A stretch of DNA of 64,000 nt from Symsagittifera roscoffensis (lineage: Eukaryota > Xenacoelomorpha > Acoela > Convolutidae): positions 96,031,705 through 96,095,704 of the forward strand of contig NC_087062.1 in assembly GCF_963678635.1 (NCBI RefSeq), read 5' to 3'. Position 1 is the first letter of the stretch. Every line of letters starts with the position of its first letter. Shown in pieces: positions 33,373 to 44,532 of the stretch. The translations under genes were made by a program, and so were the position numbers. Below the pieces are notes generated by a model. The model did no database searches and had not been told where the DNA came from. It saw only the letters and a program-made list of their open reading frames with translations.

Positions 33373-33968
33373 ATTTAAAAGGTGACACAAATTAATTTCC
33401 AAACACTCCGACAATAAGTGTACGTACATTTTAGACACCATTTTGAGCACAAAAAATAAAGTTTAAGACACAAAGTGCACGAAAAACCCTCGAAAAACAG
33501 GCCAAAAATGGCACAGTTTTTAATGGACTTTAGGTCAAATTTTTCAATTTTTTCAAAAAATCTGGAAACTATATTTTGCGAGACGCAAGATCAAGCCTAT
33601 AAGACCCAGGTTAGTTAATAAAAGCAGCCCCAGAAGATCAACAGAGAAAAATTCGCGTCCCAAACCAAACCTCTGAAATCCACCAAAAAACAAGAAATTT
33701 GGACATATTTTTCCAAATTATTCAAAACTAGAGCAAAAAATTAAAATTCTAAGCAAGTTGGGCCCTAGAAATGACTATTGGCTAGGACTAAAATAAAAAA
33801 TTAGATGAATACAGTTTAAATTGAGCTAGGGAGAAATTTTTTAAGATTTCAAAATAATGAAAAACAAAGAAAATGCAAAGTGAGAAAAAAAAAATATTTG
33901 ATAACAGAGTTTGAGCGTAGCAGTACTTTGCACCCCGATAAACACCTACTACAACCTCCACCGAATAC

Positions 33969-34226
33969 ATGGACACCTATTTAGTATTATGCATGGATTG
34001 CTTAACTTGCCAATTAAACAAAAATACACGAGGTTATTGTCAACCCACTAAAGAAACAATATGTTATAATCTACCACTACATACCCACGATGAAGATCAC
34101 TTTCATCATCCGCAAATTTTAAAACCAGCTTCCGGTACACACGCCGTATGGATTTTAAAAAGAGACAAAAAACAACGAAATTTACCAGTAAGTAACAAAA
34201 AAATTAATACAAAGACAAAATATTAA
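33969..34226 (+). pseudogene. Possible integrase zinc-finger remnant (copy 2)
   Basis: Duplicate of 28733-28990 with MDCLTCQLNKNTRGYCQ. See that entry. Confidence 0.35.
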
Positions 34227-35219
34227 TTCCCAAATAAATTGCCCGATTTACCCCAGCTAAAATTTGAAAATCGGAAACATATTTTTTTAATTTGAAAAGG
34301 ACCGCATCAAATAATCGATAAACCCACTGATGTTGCAAACAAACTTTAAGGCTTAAGCAAAAAAAATTGTTCAACATCGAAACAATCTTTTACCTTATTA
34401 CCCAAAAGAGTCCGAACTTCGAGAACTTACTCAACTATACTCTTTTACAGGACTTAAAGATATTCAAAATAGCTCAAAAAAACATCAAAATCAAAGCACT
34501 GATGTGTAACCCATCCAAAAACAATTAGATAAAAAGGACAAAGAACTTCCCAAACAAATATCAAAAAACTTAGACAACAAAAAAATCACTCAAACAGAAA
34601 GAAAAAATCGAAAATTAGAAGAAAAATTATACCACAAGATCAAAAAGAAAAATCTCCACATAGACAATCATCGCGACTTTGTAATCAGCCACGAAAAGAT
34701 TACAAAACATTCATCCAGCAATCTAAAATATTAAAGAAAGTTCAATTTCAAAAACACTTTAAATTAATTAACATTTTCACCTCTTGAAGATATTTTCATG
34801 GACCAAAAATTTTCTCAAATTTCATGCTGAAAAGAATTTGAACAAACTAGTTCAAATTTAGCCAATCAGAAGCTTTTCCGAATCATCACCTTATTTCTAA
34901 CACGACTTCTCTAGCCGACAAATAACCACCCTCAAGCTAATCTCTAACTATTACTTTAAGACCTCCAGGTCAAAAATAAGCAACCCGCTCAATTTTGACA
35001 ACTGAAATAAGCAAAACCTCAATATTACGACCCTCCTCTGTCAACTAGAACAAAAATCAACAATATTGTAGCTTAGACTGCGAAACACTCTCAAGCAAAA
35101 ATATTAAATTAGCCTAAAGAACAAAATCGACATGATCATTTAGCCTAAAGTACAAATAACTCTCAAATACCCCCGATCATCCAATAAATAAAATAAAACA
35201 AGGAAATACCTTAATAGCC

Positions 35220-35415
35220 CTCCAAACTTCCCCTCACCAAAAGTTGCTTAAACCCAACCTACTTGTCAAAAAACCAATAAATAACCCGACCACACTCGAA
35301 TTGCTTTGGCCACTTCTCCAAACTAAATACATCATTCGCTTACTAGCTAAACTAATAACAACATCAGAAATAATCCACGACGTTTTTCCCCATGGATTCT
35401 TCCCCGACGAATAAG
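35220..35415 (+). pseudogene. C-terminal remnant of the orphan protein (copy 2)
   Basis: Reads ELLWPLLQTKYIIRLLAKL then HDVFPHGFFPDE and stop, keeping the frame that copy 1 lost by one base. The splice donor follows the stop at once. Confidence 0.65.
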
Positions 35416-35498
35416 GTAAGTACGAATTAAATAAATTATTCTAATAAATTCGAAACAAAACTAACAATTCTTAATAAATGTTTTCTTTTTTTCTTTAG
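35416..35498 (+). other. Putative 83 nt intron after the last stop (copy 2)
   Basis: AG|GTAAGTACGAATT to TTTTTTTCTTTAG, as in copy 1. Confidence 0.5.
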
Positions 35499-36449
35499 TC
35501 TTCACAGGTACAATCATCAATCATCTACAAAAGAGAAAAACGAAACAAAAAACAGAAAACTTTTTCTAGAATCATAAATTTAGATGAACCAATTACAATA
35601 AATTAAGCAGTAAAGTTTACCCCCAAAACAGCACTAAATTGATAAATGAACTCTTTCCCCAAATGCAATAAATATTCTTAAAATGAAAATAAATTGATAA
35701 TTTCATCCCACCAAAGAAAGCCGTGAATTTAATAATTTCAAAGTAGTAAATTAATAAAAATTGCCCTAAAATTAAAGCAGTACTAACCTTTTCAAAGACG
35801 CTTCTTTGTAGTTTTAAATTTTCACTCGCCCATAAATTCTATCCAAGTTCGCATTTCTCGCCCACAAAGATTTGTTTAAAATAGTGAATTTAACTTTTAA
35901 CTTTCACTGATAATAACTCTAACCAGTTTAAACATTTCAAAATTTCCTTTAACCCGGTTGGAAAGGAATTATATAATAATCCAAACTAACCAACGCAAGC
36001 TTACTAAACACCACAAACCACAACCTAACGGCATGACTAAGAAAAGAAAACGCATGATACCCAAACCGGATTAAAACAAGCTTACAACTGGATTTAATAT
36101 TCTCTCAAAAATAACCGAACTAGAGAAGAACACTTTTGCGATAAAAATTAATACAAGATCATAACTAAAAACAGAATTAACAAAGATTTGTATATGTAAA
36201 TAATACAATGCAGTATATAGATTACATACAGCCCAAAGACGAGCAGCAAGGAATTTGACAACCCAATCACACTCCAACTACGGAATGGCAAAATACACCC
36301 GATTTGCTGCCTACAGTCACTACACTCAACGGATTTAAAGTACGACTTGGCATCGCAGCAAAGGAAACCCATTGCAACAGAACAATGGCCATCTCGATGT
36401 TCAACATACGTACAGATCCAAGTCACCAGGCACTGCATCCAAAGTCGAA

Positions 36450-37199
36450 CTACACGACACTCTCGAATGTGATTAGACCATTCCTATTCTCTAAAATCAA
36501 CCAGATCAACACTCATCACAACCGATCAGAAATCATAATATAATCTCCCGAAACTATCGTGATAACATCTCTTCTTCCAAACCAGAAAAAAAGAATATGC
36601 TCGCAACCTCTAAAGAAAAACACCATCTTCCATCCTACACTACAAAACAACTTTGAAAAAAAAACTCTCTAAACCCCGGATGGGTGGAACCAGATCTACA
36701 CTAGTATTTTTCATTGGTTATTATTATGATATTTTATCTCTATGAAATATTAAATACTAACCAATCATACTCCATCAAACTAACAACCCACTTATTTGTA
36801 AGTATTGAAACTACTTGTAGTTTCAACACCAGAGCAATTTGAATTTAACTTAGAATACAGTTGTTCTCACTCTGGAACTAACTCGCAATAAGCCAGTATA
36901 CTCTAGATCTATTGAGCCTAGCAGAGACTAGTTAAACACCCTGAGACTAGTAGATATAAGAGTAAGATTAGGATCGGTATTAGACTAAGAAGTTGCACGA
37001 ATCTATCCGGCCGAAAATAAGATAGCGTGACGAGCAGACGGTGTACCCTATCCGAAATTACTCTATGAGTTAGAGATCCATCCTAACTCATCTGGTGCGA
37101 CCAAAAAGTCTCGAACAGACCTTAACTAACCTAGATTTAGAAAAAGTAGATTAGAATTAAACAAATACAACATTTAAAAAAATGTTAAGTGACAAAAAT
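36450..37199 (+). mobile_element. 3' end, LTR 3 and stub of a third LTR element copy
   Basis: 36450-36684 is the true 3' end of the internal region, ending CCCCGGATGGG just before LTR 3 (36685-37090, 406 bp, hairpin at 36802-36829). LTR 3 is followed by a primer-binding site and the first bases of small ORF 1 (ATGTTAAGTGACAAAAAT), broken at 37199. LTR 3 therefore joins two element bodies. Confidence 0.8.
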
Positions 37200-39745
37200 G
37201 GTTTTGGAAAGAAGTGAGTTTTGTCAGAGCTGCAAAATGTTTTTTGGAAATGAAACAACTTGCATAGGTTAATCAGTTGTGTGGAAGAAAGAGAAAATGT
37301 TAAAGTTGAAGACTAGCAGAAAAAGACACCATTCGACGCAGGTTCTTGTTTACAAAATGTTCCAATAATGGACTATGATGAACAAAGTTTCATTCGGTTC
37401 ATTATTAATTCTGATAAAAAGTTTTTGCAAGACAAAATTGTTATAATTGATAAAAAAACAAAACCAAATATCAATTCTCACCAATTTGAAAAAAAAAAGA
37501 GTTAGTCGAACTTTCGTTTGTTCTTAGCTTGTTTGATTCGATTTTAAATTGAGTGCAATGTTAAAATCTCTACCAAGGATGCAACTACTTGAAATTTAAT
37601 CATAGCATCATTAAGCTTGTCTTCAACTAGATACGGTGCTGCCGACAAAACCGTTATGTGAGACATTCAGAACTAACAAGGGGCTATGCTTTAATCTGAA
37701 CAATTTGGCAGTGCAATGAAATACGATTTGTGTGAATTGCCAAAAAAATCAGCTGATTACCTTTTTTAAAAAAGTTCTTAGAAATTATTTCTCTTACGAC
37801 AGTTTGAGATCAGTAACAAACTAACTTAATCATTGAAGCCATTAAGTGCAGAAAACAAAATAAGGACGCTCAAATTAAAAACTAAAAAAACGAATTAGTG
37901 GAAGGTTTGAAAAACAGAGTATGCGTGGACATTAAACAGCAAAATTCTCGTGGACATTAAACAGCAAAATTGAAATGGTATTCTAAAACTCTATGTTGGT
38001 ATCTTGTAAACAGCAGACTCTTTTCGCAATTGAATCAAAATTCCTTAACAATTCCTCCACATTTTCAATGGTTGAAACAAAAACGTTTCAGGTACCTAAA
38101 GCAAAACAGAGCAAAGCAAAAAAATACAAGTTTATTGTTTACTATTTATGTGTAGCTTAAAAGAAGTATACCTGAGTTATCTGTTTTAAGTAAACGCAAA
38201 TGTCTTAACGCTTCGTTTAACTTCTTTTTTGCCTTAGCGGTTTGTTCCTTTTCGAGGCCAGCAGTCGACTGCTAACAAACTTTGAAAGCCGCGCCGTGGT
38301 TTGCCTCATGCCCGTGTTGCATAGTCGCCACCCTTTTCAAGACGCGTAAGGAGCAAATTGGGTTGCAAAAGTCTAGTTAAAGGAAAACAGGGTTGCAAAA
38401 GACTACAACACCTAAATTTGAGCGCATATGGATTTCTATCGGAACATACTGAACTGAAATTTAATCCTCTTGACATTATAAACTTTTTCCTAAAGTCGCA
38501 AAACTCTCAAATTGTCACATTATGGTTGCGAAAGTCTAATTATTTGCCAACTAGGTTGCACATTTGGTAGTTTGCACATTTGGGAACTTTAATTATGATT
38601 ATTTGCCAACTAGATTGCACATTTGGGCACATTAAGTTTTGTTCCTAAAGGGCAACGCTGAATAACCATGAACAATTTTTGATGTCGTTGTTTGTGATTT
38701 TTTAGACATGTTCGAATTTTTGTTTTTAATTGTTGCCTAAACAATTTGCAAAGGTTTTTTAAGTTTTAGGCTTTCATATGTAAAATACAGAGAATAGCCA
38801 TCTTACATGCAAAAATATGGCTTCAATAGCTTACTGTATTAAGCTAGAGGCTACTTTTCAAGGCATCGCCTTTTACGTTTTTATAAGACATATGCAAAAA
38901 TAATAATCAGCTATGGCCTGCTGGCATACGGTTGCTGATCAAAAACGTCTTTAAATTGCATTCTTCTAATGAAAAAAGAATCCTTAGAACAAAGTTTTTC
39001 AAATGCATGTTTGATCAAATACACTCTGTTTTCAGCCAGCATGTGATTACAACAGTTTACGAGATTTTTCTGTAAGAAATTTTTTAAGAGGCTACTAACC
39101 AAATTTTTGAATAGATTTCCGCTTTGTTTCTTAAATGTTTCGCAGTTATCAGAAAGGAGATAGACTAGTTACAGAGAAAACAAAACTGTACATTCTTTTC
39201 CTTGTCTCAACATTTGTTATCAAAGTTCGGTTTATGTCAAGGTTAAGAATTTCTAAAACTTTTGTTTTCAAAAAAGTCAATCCTGAAAGCATTGAAAAAT
39301 TGTCAAAAAAGTTTGGCTCTGCAATAAATTCATAAGCAAAAATTCAGAATTTTTGACTTGATCTGTAGCACGTGACCGTAATTCAGCTTCTTTCTTATCT
39401 ACAACTTTGTGTAAGTTTATCCGGGACAACTCCTCGAAGAGTCTCCTGATTTGTTCCTCGTGATTTTTCCCTGTGTGGTTTGTATTTATTCATCGTTTGT
39501 TGTATTATAAATTTACAAAATGAATTCAATAAATTCACTTTGGATTGCACAGATGATGTAAGATACACCATCAGACAAAGAACTTGAAATTATGAACTGA
39601 TCGGGGAAAAACAAAAACGAAGAAGACAATTTGAGCATCTTCACTATTGCGCAGCAGCCGCCTATTCTTTTTTTTGGAAATTCCATTATAGAGTTGGCTA
39701 TCTAACCAAATATTTGCGCAGCAGCTGCCTATTCGTGTTTTTATT
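37200..39745. other. Unassigned DNA
   Basis: No gene recognised. Contains a 25 bp direct repeat (GTGGACATTAAACAGCAAAAT) at 37925-37972 and a cluster of short repeats near 38350-38640 built on GGTTGCAAAAGTCTA and GATTATTTGCCAACTAG. The open frames of 60-70 codons show no domain. Confidence 0.5.
38350..38640. repeat. Short imperfect repeats
   Basis: GGGTTGCAAAAG occurs twice (38358 and 38390 area) and a near match GGTTGCGAAAGTCTAATTA near 38523. ATTATTTGCCAACTAG-TTGCACATTTGG occurs twice (about 38540 and 38599). Looks like a decayed minisatellite. Confidence 0.5.
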
Positions 39746-40250
39746 GTTCCGACTTTCGATACGAAAGTAACGGACTATTTGTGCTCGGGGTGGGTTTTTT
39801 TTCTTCAGACAAATTTCGACTTTCTAACTAGCCATTTTTGACGGAATTTTTAAATAATATTCAAAAGGTATCGTTGTCCTGAGCTTAAATTTGAAAAGAT
39901 GTTTCACCTGTGTTCATTTTTCTTAAAGTTATGGGGATTTAAAGATTGCCATTTTGGTCAATTTGGGGCAATTAACGAGCGATATAATTCGCGCTATAAA
40001 CGCGTAAGCGGAGATTTAATCCGTCTTAGAAATCGTTCCAAATTGGTTGAAAGAAGCTTAATTGCCATAAAGGAGCAAAATCTATCCTTTGTGTACTTTA
40101 TGTGACGTGTGGGGGGATAATTCTCATAAAAAAATTCAAGTTTTTTTCAAATTTTTTATTACATTTAATTTTAATCGGTAATTACTGCTCTATAAACTTT
40201 AAAGGCAGTTGGAACATTCAGGGATCCATCCTGATACGAACAGTCTTGTT
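39746..40250 (+). repeat. Dispersed repeat family F, copy 4
   Basis: About 505 bp, TTGTTCCGACTTTCGATACG to CTGATACGAACAGTCTTGTT. Internal landmarks shared with copies 3 and 5: CCATTTTGGTCAATTTGGGG, AACGCGTAAGCGGAGA, AATCGTTCCAAATTGG. The next copy starts at once. Confidence 0.7.
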
Positions 40251-40788
40251 GTTCCGACTTTCGATACGAAAGTAACGGAATAATTGTGCTCGAGGTGGGT
40301 TTTTTTTCTTCAGACAAATTTCGACTTTTTAAGTAGCCATTTTTGACGGAAATTTTTATATCATTCGACAGGTTTTCTTGTCCTGAGCTCAAATTTGAAA
40401 AGATATTTCACCTGTAATTATTTTTCGTAACGTTATGGGGGTTTGAAGATTGCCATTTTGGCGAATTTGGGACAATTAGCGCGCGATATATTTCGCGCTA
40501 TTAACGCGTAAGCGGAGACTTAATCCGTCTCAGAAATCGTTCCAAATTGATAGAAAGAAGCTTATTTGGCATAATTGGTTTGTTACAAGGAGTAAATTCT
40601 CTCCTTTTGTACTTTATATCGCGTGTTAGGGGATGATTTTCATTAACAAAATTCAAATTTTAGAAAGAAAAATTTTTTTTTTTCATTTTGTTTTATTTCA
40701 TTGATTTTTTAAATGTTTCTACTGCTCCATTAACCTTAAAAGGCAGTCGGAACATTCAGTGCTTCGCCCTGATACGAGCAGTCTTGTT
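40251..40788 (+). repeat. Dispersed repeat family F, copy 5
   Basis: About 538 bp, same ends as copy 4 (GTTCCGACTTTCGATACG to CTGATACGAGCAGTCTTGTT). The DNA that follows (GCTATCTAAC.AAAT...GCAGCAGC) resembles the DNA preceding copy 4, so flank and repeat may have been duplicated together. Confidence 0.7.
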
Positions 40789-41357
40789 GAAGTTTTGCTA
40801 TCTAACAAAATGGATGCACAGCAGCCGGCTATTTATGTTTGTTTAAAAGCTCCCTTATATAATAGGCCATCTAACTTTTCTTCTTCAAAAGATAGGATCA
40901 AATTATTTGTGAATTGGAGGGTAATTGTGCATATTTTATTAATCGATGTTTCAAAAATGTATTAAGTAGGAGCAGTGATTTGAGTTAAGTAACCATGTTT
41001 TTTCAGCTCGAGCACTGGCTTTATCCATATTAAATATCGGGTTCAAATCGCTGCATCACTTTTCAGAAATAGTTTACTTTTAATTGTACGGATGTTCTTA
41101 AACTGAGCTCATTCATCTAATCGTAGCATGATTAGTACATTAATAAAATCAAAAAACTTTTAGCCAAGCTTCTCAGAGTATTTGAACAGTTTGTAAATGG
41201 TTTCATTGAACTAGTCCATTTTTTTGTTCATTCTCATTGAAATAATTTGCCGATGCAGTGAAAACATCAGATCAGCCTTGAAATCTGTTGTTCAATTTTT
41301 GGCAAAAATGTGTTCAATTTTTTCTATGATCGTGTGTCGTTGGTGCCCTTTGAGAGT
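40789..41357. other. 3' flank of the ryanodine receptor gene
   Basis: Nothing recognised apart from the flank repeat noted for family F. Probable 3' untranslated and downstream DNA of the RyR gene; I could not pick a polyadenylation site with confidence. Confidence 0.4.
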
Positions 41358-41480
41358 TTAGTTCTTCAGCTCCTCCTCGTACTGTTTGCGGAAACAGTCT
41401 CCGAGAGGAAAGAAGTCGAAGTCTCGTTTCTGGTACAGATTCCATACGTACGTCTCTTGTCCCGTAAATTCAGTCTCGTC
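41358..41480 (-). CDS. RyR: Ryanodine receptor, last exon
   Basis: Minus-strand exon after a TTTTTTTTAAG acceptor, in phase 0 with the preceding exon. It encodes [20 protein letters not shown], then [20 protein letters not shown] and a TAA stop at 41358-41360. This matches the extreme C-terminus of ryanodine receptors ([20 protein letters not shown]), part of the cytosolic C-terminal domain that packs against the pore helices. The gene therefore ends inside the window with a natural C-terminus. Confidence 0.92.
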   Translation of the reverse strand, partial: DETEFTGQETYVWNLYQKRDFDFFPLGDCFRKQYEEELKN

Positions 41481-42030
41481 CTTAAAAAAAAAGAAGAAAA
41501 AATCAAGAATCAGTGAGTTTTTTTTTTGACCCAAGATTCACAAGACAAGTTATCAAAAACTGAATACTGTGCGGAAAAAAAAACAAATTCGTCCTCGTCG
41601 TTGAACTCTTTAGAACCACTTGTGAAGTTGGGCTCATCCTTCACATGCAATGTTATTACATACCCGCACCGAGCGCCCATAGATCATAATCGATTATATT
41701 GCCATAATATCGTCAGTATCTATAAAATTACAAAATAATCGATTATAATCCATTTATGGGGGCATTTGGGCCAATTTTTTTCAGACAAATTTTATACTTC
41801 CCAGCTATGGCAATTCTTAAAACTCTCGAACTTCAAAGGCAAATTAGATTAAAAATTAAAAAAAACGAAAATTTTAACTATTAATTTTGACAAGTTCAAA
41901 ATTGAACTCAGAAAATTGGCTAACGTATATGAATTTGATCTTTGATTTTGATTGTTTTCTGCTCAAACATGTTATGTTTCTTTTTAGCTTTTCTGCTCTC
42001 ATTTTTTGCTTTTGTGTTTGCTATATATAC

Positions 42031-42162
42031 CTTGTTGATGAGGTACATGAGAAAGAACATGTAGTTGGCGAAGTTGTGTTCCTTCTCGCTGTGGATCTCG
42101 AACCCATGGGCCGCCTGCTCGTCAAAGTACTCTTTACCAAGTCCACAAATGAAGCACTTATT
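42031..42162 (-). CDS. RyR: Ryanodine receptor exon, C-terminal zinc-finger domain
   Basis: 132 nt between a TTTCAG acceptor and a GTATAT donor. Encodes [34 protein letters not shown] and LMYLINK. The CFIC pair and the HGFEIH histidines are the C2H2 zinc site of the RyR C-terminal domain, which couples the cytosolic shell to the S6 gate. Followed in phase 0 by the last exon after an intron of 550 bp. Confidence 0.93.
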
Positions 42163-42576
42163 CTGAAACAACAGGTTATAATAACAGTTTAGTATTTAGA
42201 ATAGGTTGGTTTTAAATAAACTGTGAGTCAAAATGTTTTTTGAACATTTGAACTCATTACGCTCTATTTTAAATTTAAGGGAGATCGCGGTTTCTCGGAG
42301 TTTAACTGGTAGTAACAAAAATAATGCCTTTTTGGAAATAGCGCATTCGTAAATAGTATCATAAAATGAAACTTAAATTGTTAAAAAAGCGTCAAAACAA
42401 AGCTTCTTATTGATATCAAAAAATGGTTTTTCTAAGCAAGTTTCCAAAAATGATTGAGTTTTTTCGTCTCAACAAACATCGTGTCAGCTAATCAGTGACT
42501 CGTTTGGGATATTTGGTGGATTAAGCATAGTTTTTTGAATGGTGAAAAGAACAGCTAACGCTATCAATTCACTTAC

Positions 42577-42641
42577 TTCCAAGTCTTCTTTTGTCTGCTC
42601 CAGTTGACCTCTAAGCTCTCCAAATGCATCAATGATCAAAC
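42577..42641 (-). CDS. RyR: Ryanodine receptor exon, cytosolic end of S6
   Basis: 65 nt, too short to stand out as an open frame. It completes the glycine codon split across the intron and encodes LIIDAFGELRGQLEQTKEDL plus E. LIIDAFGELR is diagnostic for RyR; IP3 receptors have a different sequence here. Donor GTAAGTG, acceptor GTGCTTCAG. It forms the S6 extension between the gate and the zinc-finger domain. Confidence 0.92.
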
Positions 42642-42958
42642 CTGAAGCACAACATCATTCATTTTCAGCATCAAGAGCGAAGATTTTTTGAGAGAAGAAG
42701 ACAAGATTTATACCAAAATCAAAATTTATACCAAAATCAAATGATTTGCCTGACTTAGCTTATTAAAAAATTAGTAATATGGGTGAATTATTTACTAACA
42801 CTTTTTTTGAATTGCATGTAGTCATCAAAAGGATTGAGTTCAAGAATTGTCAACTAATTGAGCTGTAACTCAAAGTCAAATGATTCTTTTCTTAATGAAT
42901 GTAAGGTTCAGATCTGCATGCCAAAACTTAGTTTGCTGTCTTTAGTTTGATGACCCAC

Positions 42959-43370
42959 CTTGGATGATGGCGAGAAGAATGACGATGACGAAGAAGAAAA
43001 AGGTCATGTCGAAGATGATCCTCATGTACATGAGATCCTGTCCGTCTGGGTCCTCGATCTCGTCCCCGATTCCACCTCCCGCTCTCAGCCCATGGTGCAA
43101 GTGGAATATAAAGCACTGCCACATATTCGCACACTTTTGCTGCTCCATCACTGATCCAGGAGGGGCCGCAGCTGTTTCCGATCCAGGATCCGAGGGAGTC
43201 ACGTGATTCGCGAAGAGGTTCGAGGTATCGTTGGAGAGGAACCCGATGGTGGGGGCGATGACGTCAGCCACAGTTTCGGCTTCTTCGACGTATGAGTCAC
43301 GGAAGAAGTTAAAAGCCACTACTGTGTATAGATAGATGACTATAGATGTCAAAAGAGCCGTCAGTACCAG
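42959..43370 (-). CDS. RyR: Ryanodine receptor pore exon (copy A)
   Basis: 412 nt. Encodes S5 ([24 protein letters not shown]), a long luminal loop, the pore helix ([14 protein letters not shown]), the selectivity filter [11 protein letters not shown] and S6 ([21 protein letters not shown]). GGGIGD marks a ryanodine receptor rather than an IP3 receptor. The luminal loop from NFFR to AGGGIGD is 72 residues, roughly 40 more than in vertebrate RyR, and includes an N-glycosylation sequon (NDT). Acceptor TGTTTCAG, donor GTGGGTC. The exon is duplicated (copy B, cut by the assembly gap at 47093). Confidence 0.95.
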
Positions 43371-43794
43371 CTGAAACACATCAGAACTGATATAATTCAG
43401 GAATCTACAACTGGACCTAAAATCAATGATTGATAGAAAGCTCGCTTCGCGTAGACAACATTTGCGCAGCCAGAACTGGTTCATCCAAGACGGAAAAACT
43501 CAAAAACACCTCGTCAAACTTTTTTCAAAGCTGATGTTTTTAAAGTGGTGTTTAATGCCGATATAGGTAGACTGGTACATAACTGGGATCTTTCTAACTA
43601 CTCGCCCTGCGCACAATTTCAAAAAGGGGGCGATTTGTTACTGGGTACAAAATTCGAACATGGGTGACGGTTGAATCAATCAATTTTCAATAGGGCTAGT
43701 GGGCATTCTCCTGTACCATAGAGAAGGTCGGTGGAAGATTCGAATAGTATGACATCGCTTTGTATAATTCTATAATTCTACCGGTTACGTAGCA

Positions 43795-44502
43795 GTATTT
43801 AGACAACCGGGTATTCAGACACGTGAGTATTTAGACAAATACTGTTTTAACCAATCAGAATTGAGACAAGGAAGAAATTAATAATTAATTAATTAATTAT
43901 TATTTATTTTGTATTATTTATATGATTATTTATATTTATTTATATTTTGGATTATTTGGGTTTATATTTATACAGGGGCGGATCTAGGATTTTCTCGAGG
44001 GGGGGGGGGCGGATTTTCGAAAAAATTTCCCAAATTTTGACGACCTTTTTTTTTTTTAGGTCGACCAAATTGATTTTTCGAGCTCTCCCAAAGCACTGTT
44101 TTGCGCCTATTTTTGCAAAATTTTCTGCGCCGCAGGCAAATTTTTGAAAAAACAATCAAAAAAGCCGTTTTTGGGCACTTTTTGAAAATTTTTGACAATA
44201 AAATTGCGTTTTTTTTGGCGCGCGCTCCCCCTCAAAGTTAGTATATATTGGCGCCGAAGGCGCCTTTAGAAAAATTTTAGGGTCGGTCCGCCAAAAACGG
44301 ATTTCTGAAAAAGTATCAAAGGGGGGACCCTTTGGGTCGGCAGGGGGTCGAATCCCTGAGGGGGGAAGCGTCCGCCCCCCCGCCCCCCCCCCCCCCTAAA
44401 TCCGCCCCTGTATTTATAAATTATGACTTATCTCGATTCTGATTGGTTCATACAGTATTTGTCTAAAGACTGACGAGTCTGAATACGCGGTTGTCTAAAT
44501 AC
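43795..44502. mobile_element. Foldback MITE with nested hAT-type MITE (copy A intron)
   Basis: Ends GTATTTAGACAACC...GGTTGTCTAAATAC, and about 75 bp of inverted repeat on each side, including ACAAATACTG...AACCAATCAGAAT and its complement. Without the nested 438 bp insert the element is about 270 bp. The corresponding element in copy B is at 47657-47836. Lies in the RyR intron between the S3-S5 and pore exons. Confidence 0.75.
43973..44410. mobile_element. hAT-type MITE, 438 bp, with perfect 8 bp TSD
   Basis: Terminal inverted repeats CAGGGGCGGATCTAGG and CCTAAATCCGCCCCTG (one mismatch), flanked on both sides by the 8 bp duplication TATTTATA (43965-43972 and 44411-44418). CAGGGGCGG ends and 8 bp duplications are typical of hAT elements. 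No transposase. Contains long G and C runs and the motif TCTGCGCCGCAGGC shared with other repeats here. Absent from copy B. Confidence 0.9.
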
Positions 44503-44532
44503 AGACCGCACTCCAATTCTACCCCCCCCCAC

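Larger units (their letters stand above)
31210..36449 (+). mobile_element. LTR element, tandem copy 2
   Basis: Second copy of the 25951-31209 unit at an offset of 5236-5248 bp, with roughly 1-3% differences by eye. It continues past the breakpoint to a genuine 3' end (36450-36684) and LTR 3. Parts: LTR2 31311-31705, small ORF 31797-32054, hairpin array about 32325-32640, truncated basic ORF 33112-33372, integrase-like remnant 33969-34226, orphan-protein remnant about 35220-35415, intron 35416-35498. Confidence 0.8.

Noticed and set aside
38911-39335. 63- and 66-codon frames as possible LINE fragments
   Set aside because: No RT or endonuclease motif could be seen.
39746-40788. Helitron ends for family F
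   Set aside because: The hairpin is at the 5' rather than the 3' end and no CTRR terminus is present.
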